DNA from: Chloroflexota bacterium
Lineage (GTDB): Bacteria > Chloroflexota > Limnocylindria > Limnocylindrales > CSP1-4
Direction: 5' to 3'
NCBI GenBank assembly: GCA_021802185.1
Contig: JAKAAV010000151.1
Coordinates: forward strand, 1 to 6,139
DNA length: 6,139 nt
Below the pieces are notes generated by a model. That model was not told where the DNA came from and did not search any database. It worked only from the letters and a program-made list of their open reading frames with translations. Within the stretch, counting starts at the first letter, position 1; each line of letters starts with the position of its first letter. Below are positions 1 through 6,139 of the stretch, in pieces. Position numbers and translations under genes: made by a program.

Positions 1-1344
1 GTCGCCGCGGCGCTCGCGGCGGGCGGCCACGTCGACGGGCACGCGCCGCGCGTGAGCGGGCGCGAGCTCAACGCGTACCTCGCGGCGGGCATCGGGAGCG
101 ACCACGAGTGCACGGCGTACGAGGAGTCGCTCGAGAAGCGGCGGCTCGGCATGCAGATCATGATCCGCGAGGGGTCGGCGACGCGCGACGTCGAGGCGCT
201 CGCGCCGCTGGTGGTCGAGCACGGCCCGGCGAACTGCATGCTCTGCACGGACGACCGGGAGCCGCACGATCTGCTCTCGATCGGCCACGTGAACGACGCG
301 GTGCGGAAGGCGGTGTCGTTCGGGGTGACACCTGCCGATGCCGTCCTGATGGCGACGCTCCACCCCGCGCGGTGGCACGGCCTGCGCGAGCACGGAGCGA
401 TGGCGCCGGGGTACGTGGCGGACGTCGTCGCGGTCCCGGACCTCGAATCGTTCCGGCCCGTCAGGGTCTGGAAGCGGGGCCGCCTCGTCGCGCGTGACGG
501 GGTCGCGCTCGGCGTGCCGAAGGCCGCGGTCCCTGAGTGGATGCGCGGCAGCGTCCGCATCCCCGGGATCGGGCCGGAGACGTTCCGGATGGAGGCCCGC
601 GGCCCGGTCCGGGTGATGGGCGTCGAAGCCGGCACGATCGTGACGCGGGTGCTCGTGGTCGAGCCGGCCCGCGCCGTCGACGGTTCGGTCGTCGCCGACC
701 CCGGCCGCGACCTCGCGAAGGTCGCCGTCATCGAACGGCATCGGGGCACCGGGCGCACGGGGCTCGGGCTCGTGACCGGCTTCGGGCTGCGCCGCGGGGC
801 GCTCGCCTCGACCATCGCGCACGACGCACACAACCTCGTGCTGCTGGGGATGGACGACGCCGACATGGCGCTCGCGGCGAACCGGCTCGCCGAGATCGGC
901 GGGGGACAGGTCGCGGTCGCCGATGGCCGCGTGGTGGCGGAAGTGCCGTGCCCGATCGGCGGCCTGCTGTCCGATCGGCCGGCCGAGGAAGTTGCCGCCG
1001 CGGTGCGCGCCCTCGAGGATGCCGCGGCACGCGTGCTCGGCGCGACACTGCCGGCGCCGGTCATGACGCTGTCGTTCCTGGCCCTCTCGGTGATCCCGGA
1101 GATCCGGATCAGCGACCTCGGGCTGGTGGACTGCGTCCGGTTCGAGATCGTGCCGCTCGAGGCCGACACGGACGGGGCTGAGCGCGGGACCGCCGGTCCG
1201 GAAACGGGTCACGCGGATGGCGAGGGGCGCCGCACGGCGGAGTTCGCGGACATGGAGGCGAAGCGCGTCGAAACGGGCCAGGTGGCACTTGGGGCGGCCC
1301 CGGGGAGCGAGCCTAGAACAGCAGCAACCGAAGACGTCGGATGA
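1..1344 (+). CDS. ade: Adenine deaminase, C-terminal part (5' end outside window)
   Basis: Hydrolytic deaminase of the amidohydrolase superfamily converting adenine to hypoxanthine and ammonia (purine salvage or catabolism, cytosolic). The frame is open to the left edge, so the GTG at 52 is not the start: family residues HVDGHAP (visible residues 10-16) lie before it. Further hallmarks are SDHE (33-36), the metal-ligand region CTDD (82-85), then GHVNDAVRKAV. After these come a barrel-closing GYVADVV segment and the adenine-deaminase C-terminal domain with HRGTGRTGLG (247-256), AHDAHN (273-278) and TLSFLALSVIPEI (356-368). Known family members are about 580 aa, so roughly 190 N-terminal residues, including the HxH metal site, lie outside the window. 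The family-like sequence ends near residue 387. A ~60-residue Ala/Gly/Glu/Arg/Thr-rich tail follows, and its last codons (cct aga aca gca gca) lose the strong G/C third-position bias. Assignment to the family is firm; the actual substrate is inferred. Confidence 0.93.
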   Translation, partial: VAAALAAGGHVDGHAPRVSGRELNAYLAAGIGSDHECTAYEESLEKRRLGMQIMIREGSATRDVEALAPLVVEHGPANCMLCTDDREPHDLLSIGHVNDAVRKAVSFGVTPADAVLMATLHPARWHGLREHGAMAPGYVADVVAVPDLESFRPVRVWKRGRLVARDGVALGVPKAAVPEWMRGSVRIPGIGPETFRMEARGPVRVMGVEAGTIVTRVLVVEPARAVDGSVVADPGRDLAKVAVIERHRGTGRTGLGLVTGFGLRRGALASTIAHDAHNLVLLGMDDADMALAANRLAEIGGGQVAVADGRVVAEVPCPIGGLLSDRPAEEVAAAVRALEDAAARVLGATLPAPVMTLSFLALSVIPEIRISDLGLVDCVRFEIVPLEADTDGAERGTAGPETGHADGEGRRTAEFADMEAKRVETGQVALGAAPGSEPRTAATEDVG

Positions 1345-1358
1345 CTAGCGTCTGACAT

Positions 1359-1363
1359 GGAGG
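1359..1363 (+). promoter_or_regulatory. Ribosome binding site deciding the aminotransferase start
   Basis: GGAGG lies 8 bases before the ATG at 1372. An in-frame ATG at 1357 overlaps this site and has no purine-rich sequence upstream. Translation therefore most likely begins at 1372, giving an N-terminus MRLAKRMEGI that matches the usual start of this aminotransferase family. Confidence 0.8.
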
Positions 1364-1371
1364 CGGTACAG

Positions 1372-2547
1372 ATGCGACTCGCGAAGCGCATGGAGGGCAT
1401 CGGAACAGAGACCGCGTTCGAGGCCTCGGCTCGGGCGCGGGCGCTCGAGGCGACCGGCGTCGACGTCGTCCACCTCGAGATCGGCGAGCCCGACTTCGAC
1501 ACGCCCGCCAACATCCGCGCGGCCGCGCAGCGCGCGCTGGACCGCGGCCGGACGCACTACGCGCCGTTCCCCGGCATCCCCGAGCTGCGCGAGGCGATCG
1601 CGGCCGACGCGACGCGGCGCAAGGGCTTCGAGGTGAGCCCGGAGCGCGTCTTCGTGACCGTCGGCGGCAAGGGCGTGATGCTCTACGCCATCGAGGCGCT
1701 CATCGACCCGGGCGACGAGGCCATCGTGCCGGACCCCGGGTACCCGATCTACGAATCGCTCGTGCGGTTCATGGGCGGCACGCCGGTGCCGATCCCGATC
1801 CGCCAGTCGAATGGCTTCCGGCTCGACGTCGACGAGCTCGCCTCGCTCATCACGCCGCGGACCCGCCTGCTCGTGATCAACTCGCCGGCGAACCCGACGG
1901 GCGGCGTCCTCACGCGCGGCGACCTCGAGCAGATCGCGGAGCTCGCCCAGCGCCACGACCTGATCGTGCTCGCGGACGAGATCTACGGCCGCATCCTGTA
2001 CGAGGGCGAGCACGTCTCGATCGCGAGCCTGCCCGGCATGGCCGAGCGGACCGTCGTGCTCGACGGCTTCTCGAAGACGTACGCGATGACGGGCTGGCGG
2101 CTGGGCTACGCGATCGTCCCGGAGTCGCTCGCGTTCGCGTTCGGACGCCTGCTCATCAACAGCGTCTCCTGCGTCTCGACGTTCGAGCAGGACGGCGCGG
2201 TCGAGGCGCTGACCGGGCCGCAGGACGCCGTGGACGCGATGGTCGCCGAGTTCCACGCGCGGCGCGACCTCGTCGTGGACGGGCTCAACGCGATCCCGGG
2301 CGTCTCGTGCCTGCGGCCGGCAGGCGCGTTCTACGTGTTCCCAGACATCGCCGGGACGGGGCTGTCCGGCGCCGAGCTCGCGAACCGGCTCCTGTACGAG
2401 GCCGGTGTATCGACGCTCGCGGGGACCGCGTTCGGCGGTGTCGGGGTCGACCACATCCGCCTCTCGTACGCGAACTCGCAGGACAACATCCGCAAGGCGC
2501 TCGACCGGATGGCGAAGTTCGTCGCCGGCCTCAAGGTGCCGGCATAG
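1372..2547 (+). CDS. PLP-dependent class I/II aminotransferase (AspC-like)
   Basis: Fold-type-I aminotransferase, 391 aa from the RBS-supported ATG at 1372 (396 aa from ATG 1357), the normal family length. Seen in order: EIGEPDFDTP (36-45) at the substrate entrance; THYAPFPG (61-68); DPGYPIYES (121-129); SPANPTGG (171-178) with the PLP-contacting Asn174; ADEIYGRI (201-208) with Asp202, which pairs with the PLP ring nitrogen; DGFSKTYAMTGWR (231-243) with the PLP Schiff-base Lys235 and phosphate-binding Arg243; and HIRLSYA (361-367) with Arg363, the expected carboxylate clamp. All catalytic positions are intact. The closest family style is the broad group annotated as aspartate or alanine aminotransferases, so the amino donor (Asp, Ala, Ser, aromatic or other) cannot be read from sequence. 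It lies 27 bases after the adenine deaminase and 75 bases before the transketolase-like gene, which suggests cotranscription. No signal peptide or membrane segment is seen. Confidence 0.95.
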   Translation: MRLAKRMEGIGTETAFEASARARALEATGVDVVHLEIGEPDFDTPANIRAAAQRALDRGRTHYAPFPGIPELREAIAADATRRKGFEVSPERVFVTVGGKGVMLYAIEALIDPGDEAIVPDPGYPIYESLVRFMGGTPVPIPIRQSNGFRLDVDELASLITPRTRLLVINSPANPTGGVLTRGDLEQIAELAQRHDLIVLADEIYGRILYEGEHVSIASLPGMAERTVVLDGFSKTYAMTGWRLGYAIVPESLAFAFGRLLINSVSCVSTFEQDGAVEALTGPQDAVDAMVAEFHARRDLVVDGLNAIPGVSCLRPAGAFYVFPDIAGTGLSGAELANRLLYEAGVSTLAGTAFGGVGVDHIRLSYANSQDNIRKALDRMAKFVAGLKVPA

Positions 2548-2610
2548 ACGCGCGGCGTTGACCGGACGACGCGAAGGCGGGGGCCGAACGACGGCGAACG
2601 AGGCAATGGA

Positions 2611-2617
2611 GAGGTGA
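2611..2617 (+). promoter_or_regulatory. Ribosome binding site of the transketolase-like gene
   Basis: GAGGTGA is fully complementary to the 16S anti-Shine-Dalgarno tail. Its GAGG core ends 8 bases before ATG 2623. The longer open frame would start at GTG 2614, which lies inside this site and is therefore unlikely to be used. Confidence 0.8.
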
Positions 2618-2622
2618 GGGAC

Positions 2623-5022
2623 ATGGCCCACGCGAGCGCGCCCGCCGGGGCGTCGATCGAGCGCCCGGTGAGCGTGATCGACGAGCTCTTCGCGGAGTCG
2701 GAGCGCCAGTTCGACGACTGGGAGGTCATCAAGGACGTCGTGGACGAGTTCCTCGACCTCTCCCTGAACTACCGCCAGTCGGGGCATCCGGGCGGCAGCC
2801 GGTCGAAGGTGCACCTGTTCCTGTCGCTGCTGCTGTCGGGTGCGATGCGCTGGGACATCCGCAGGCCGTGGCGCACGTACGCCGACCGCTTCGTGCTCTC
2901 GGCCGGCCACACGGTGCCCCTCGTCTACACGACCCTCGCTGCCCTCAACGAGACCCTCCGGGCCCGGCACGAGTGGACGGGCGATGAGCGCTTCGCCTTC
3001 CCCGACGGCGGACGCTGGGCGCTGACGTGGGAGGACCTGCCCGGGCTGCGCCACCGCGGCGGCCTCCCGGGCCACGCCGAGATGGAGGGCAAGACCCTCT
3101 TCCTGAAGTTCAACACCGGGCCGTCCGGCCACGGCATGCCGCCGGCCGCGGGCGAGGCGCTTGCCCTGAAGCTCGCCGGCTGCGAGGAGGTCCGCGTCTT
3201 CGCGATCGAGGGGGAGGGCGGCCTCACGCCGGGGGCCAGCCACGAGACGCGCAACGCGGCCTGGGGGCTCGGTCTTTCCAATCTCGTGTTCCTCGTGGAC
3301 TGGAACGACTTCGGGATCGACGAGTTCCCGGCGTCGTCCGTCGTGCCCGGGACGCCCGAGACCTGGTTCGGCGCGTACGACTGGCGGGTGACCGGCGCGC
3401 CGGACGGGATGTCGTGGGCGCCGGTGACGCGCGCGGTGCTCGAGGCGGCGCGCGGCGAGAACCCGGGCAGGCGCCCGTCGATGGCGTGGTTCCGGACCCG
3501 CAAGGGCCGCGGCTACGGCAAGTACGACTACAGGAGCCACGGCACGCCGCACCCGATGAACGCGCCGGAGTTCTGGGCCGTCCGGCACGAGTTCATGGAG
3601 AAGTACGGCGTCGCGTACGAGGGCGTCGACCAGCCGGCCCCGAAGGATCCGGCCGAGGTCGCGCGTCAGGCCCAGGCGAACCTGCGCATCGCGGCGGGCG
3701 TGCTCCGCAGCCGGCGCGACGTCGTCGAGGCGATCTCCGACCGGCTCGTCGAGCTGGCCGGCCGCGTGCCGACGCACGTCCCGACCTTCCGGCTCGGCGG
3801 CAAGGGCGCCGGGCTCTTCGACGACAGGCGGCTGCTCGACGCCCGCGGCTACCCCGCCGCGATGTGGAAGAAACCGGGCGAGAAGGCCGCGAACCGCGCC
3901 GCGCTGGCGACGTGGGGCTCGTGGGTCAACTCGTTCGCGAAGGCCGAGTACGGCCGCCCGCTGTTCGTGGCCGCATCCGCCGACCTCGCCGAGTCGACGA
4001 ACCTCGCCGGGTTCGGCAAGGGCTTCGGCGACCTCGAGGGCTGGGGCTGGTATCAGCGCGACACGAACCCGACCGGCACGCTCCTGCCGACCGAGATCAC
4101 CGAGTTCACGAACGCCGGGATGGTCGTCGGGCTCGCCACGGTGAACCTCGCGGACGACCCGATGGCGGAGTTCAACGGCTTCTGGGGCGCCTGCTCGACA
4201 TACGGTTCGTTCTCCTACCTGAAGTACGGGCCGATGCGGCTGTTCAGCCAGCTCGCCCAGGACACGCAGCTGAAGCTCGGCAAGGTCATCTGGGTCGCGG
4301 GGCACTCCGGTCCCGAGACCGCCGAGGACTCGCGGACCCACTTCGGCATCTTCGAGCCGGCGGTGACGCAGCTGTTCCCCGAGGGGCACGTCATCGACCT
4401 GCACCCGTGGGAGTACAACGAGGTGCCGGCAGCGCTGGCCGCCGCACTCTCGCAGTCGGCGCCGATCGTCGCGCTCCACCTCACGCGGCCGGCCATCGAG
4501 ATCCCCGACCGCGAGGCGCTCGGGATCCCGTCGCACTTCGAGGCCGCACGGGGCGCGTACGTCATGCGCCCGTTCCGGCCCGGCCTCCCGCCGATGGGCA
4601 CGGTCTTCGTCCAGGGCACGACCAGCACGGCCAACCTCGTGAAGATCCTGCCAGACCTCGACCGCGAAGGGCTCAACGTCAAGGTCGTCGCGGCAATCAG
4701 CCCGCAGCTGTTCCGGCTGCAGCCGGCCGACTACCGGGCGCTGACGGTCAGCCCGGCCGACCGGGTGGACGGCATGGCGATCACGAACCGGTCGGCGCGC
4801 TTCATGCGCGACTGGGTCGACGGGCCGGAGGCGCTCGAGTACTCGATGGGCTCCGACTGGGACGACCGGTGGCGCACGGGCGGCACCGTGGACGAGGTCA
4901 TGGACGAGGCGCACCTGACGCCTCCGTACCTGCTGGCCGGTATCGAGCGCTTCGTGCGCGAGCGCGAGGCGCGGCTCGGACGGGTGCGCGACGCGCTCGA
5001 GGCGGCGGATCGGACGAGGTAG
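2623..5022 (+). CDS. Transketolase-family thiamine diphosphate enzyme, long divergent form
   Basis: Single-chain TPP enzyme of 799 aa from ATG 2623, against about 620-680 for ordinary transketolase (TK). The N-terminal PP domain shows SGHPGGS (53-59), DRFVLSAGH (88-96), GHAE (150-153), TGPSGHG (165-171), the TPP/Mg motif GEG (197-199) with Asn228 at TK spacing, and RTRKGRGYG (291-299) before SHGTPH. TK normally has GDG, so the Mg-ligand Asp is Glu198 here. A linker of about 140 residues (310-450), clearly longer than usual, leads to the Pyr domain. That domain has SADLAES (452-458), the TPP-activating Glu494 in TEFTNAGM, and [13 protein letters not shown] (561-573), which aligns gap-free with TK HDSIGVGEDGPTH. 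Arg622 follows, then a TK C-terminal domain. His55, His96, His151, His561, Asp569, His573, Ser458 and Arg622 correspond to TK substrate and phosphate contacts, so a ketol transfer on a phosphorylated sugar is plausible. A 2-oxo-acid decarboxylase role remains possible. It does not look like phosphoketolase. The real substrate is unknown. Confidence 0.88.
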   Translation: MAHASAPAGASIERPVSVIDELFAESERQFDDWEVIKDVVDEFLDLSLNYRQSGHPGGSRSKVHLFLSLLLSGAMRWDIRRPWRTYADRFVLSAGHTVPLVYTTLAALNETLRARHEWTGDERFAFPDGGRWALTWEDLPGLRHRGGLPGHAEMEGKTLFLKFNTGPSGHGMPPAAGEALALKLAGCEEVRVFAIEGEGGLTPGASHETRNAAWGLGLSNLVFLVDWNDFGIDEFPASSVVPGTPETWFGAYDWRVTGAPDGMSWAPVTRAVLEAARGENPGRRPSMAWFRTRKGRGYGKYDYRSHGTPHPMNAPEFWAVRHEFMEKYGVAYEGVDQPAPKDPAEVARQAQANLRIAAGVLRSRRDVVEAISDRLVELAGRVPTHVPTFRLGGKGAGLFDDRRLLDARGYPAAMWKKPGEKAANRAALATWGSWVNSFAKAEYGRPLFVAASADLAESTNLAGFGKGFGDLEGWGWYQRDTNPTGTLLPTEITEFTNAGMVVGLATVNLADDPMAEFNGFWGACSTYGSFSYLKYGPMRLFSQLAQDTQLKLGKVIWVAGHSGPETAEDSRTHFGIFEPAVTQLFPEGHVIDLHPWEYNEVPAALAAALSQSAPIVALHLTRPAIEIPDREALGIPSHFEAARGAYVMRPFRPGLPPMGTVFVQGTTSTANLVKILPDLDREGLNVKVVAAISPQLFRLQPADYRALTVSPADRVDGMAITNRSARFMRDWVDGPEALEYSMGSDWDDRWRTGGTVDEVMDEAHLTPPYLLAGIERFVREREARLGRVRDALEAADRTR

Positions 5023-5025
5023 GGG
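5014..5025 (+). repeat. 12-base direct repeat, copy 1 (spans the stop codon of the transketolase-like gene)
   Basis: ACGAGGTAGGGG is identical to copy 2 at 5073-5084, 59 bases downstream. Copy 1 contains the TAG stop (5020-5022) and has no start codon closely following it. It could be a local duplication of an RBS-bearing segment or chance in purine-rich sequence. Confidence 0.6.
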
Positions 5026-5072
5026 GACCGGCGACCGCGCGCCGCCACGACGAACACGACAGGCGAACTGGA

Positions 5073-5084
5073 ACGAGGTAGGGG
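5073..5084 (+). repeat. 12-base direct repeat, copy 2 (contains the RBS of the cysteine-synthase-like gene)
   Basis: ACGAGGTAGGGG matches copy 1 at 5014-5025 exactly. Here it supplies the Shine-Dalgarno sequence of the next gene. Confidence 0.6.
5080..5084 (+). promoter_or_regulatory. Ribosome binding site of the cysteine-synthase-like gene
   Basis: AGGGG lies 5 bases before ATG 5090, with a second GAGG core at 5075-5078, 11 bases before the ATG. Either or both could pair with 16S rRNA. This supports ATG 5090 as the start. Confidence 0.65.
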
Positions 5085-5089
5085 ATCTG

Positions 5090-6139
<1,050 letters not shown>

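Noticed and set aside
1291..1305. GGGG/CCCC inverted segment as a terminator after adenine deaminase
   Set aside because: Very short stem with a tight loop, no following T-run, inside the reading frame, and the next gene starts shortly after on the same strand.
1289..1319. TTGGGG (1289-1294) and TAGAAC (1314-1319) as a possible promoter for the aminotransferase gene
   Set aside because: Both boxes are poor matches, the spacer is 19 bases, and the segment lies within the adenine deaminase frame. It cannot be supported from sequence alone.
2558..2586. TTGACC (2558-2563) as a -35 box for an internal promoter before the transketolase-like gene
   Set aside because: No -10-like TAnnnT follows at 16-19 bases; only G/C-rich sequence is there.
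1345..4914. Minus-strand open frame of 1,189 codons antisense to the aminotransferase and transketolase-like genes
   Set aside because: It lies opposite two genes with full catalytic motifs. Its translation is Arg/Val/Glu/Asp/Leu-rich with no recognisable domain, and it runs across the intergenic gap. This is the usual shadow created by G/C-rich third codon positions.
2623..5022. Phosphoketolase as identity of the 799-aa TPP enzyme
   Set aside because: The length is similar to phosphoketolase, but the motifs ([16 protein letters not shown], the EDSRTH region and SADLAES) follow transketolase, and no phosphoketolase signatures are seen.
3027..5081. + strand open frame of 684 codons in another frame of the transketolase-like gene
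   Set aside because: Arg/Gly/Ala-rich low-complexity translation, fully overlapping a gene with clear TPP-enzyme motifs.

Overview
This is a high-GC bacterial segment (roughly 70% G+C by eye, with third codon positions almost all G or C). It is packed with genes on the + strand only and has short gaps between them (27, 75 and 67 bases). The bias and protein styles fit a high-GC Chloroflexota or Actinomycetota-like bacterium. No ribosomal or marker gene is present, so this placement is only a guess.

Layout: (1) the C-terminal three quarters of an adenine deaminase, entering from the left edge and carrying an unusual ~60-residue hydrophilic tail; (2) a complete class I/II PLP aminotransferase of 391 aa; (3) a complete 799-aa thiamine-diphosphate enzyme of the transketolase family, long and divergent; (4) the first 350 codons of a fold-type-II PLP enzyme related to cysteine synthase, running off the right edge. 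Each of the last three genes has a Shine-Dalgarno sequence. For genes 2 and 3 this places the start downstream of the longest possible open frame. No tRNA, rRNA, CRISPR array, insertion sequence or convincing terminator was seen. There is no gene-free stretch over 100 bases.

The four genes look like one transcription unit. The aminotransferase, transketolase-like and cysteine-synthase-like genes in a row do not match any pathway I can name. One testable idea centres on serine-type three-carbon metabolism. The aminotransferase would make or use a 2-oxo acid such as hydroxypyruvate, the TPP enzyme would use it as a two-carbon donor, and the cysteine-synthase-like enzyme would act on a beta-substituted alanine. 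This is inference only. The adenine deaminase (adenine to hypoxanthine plus ammonia) may be a functional partner or just a neighbour. The transketolase-like/fold-II PLP pair is the part most worth following up.
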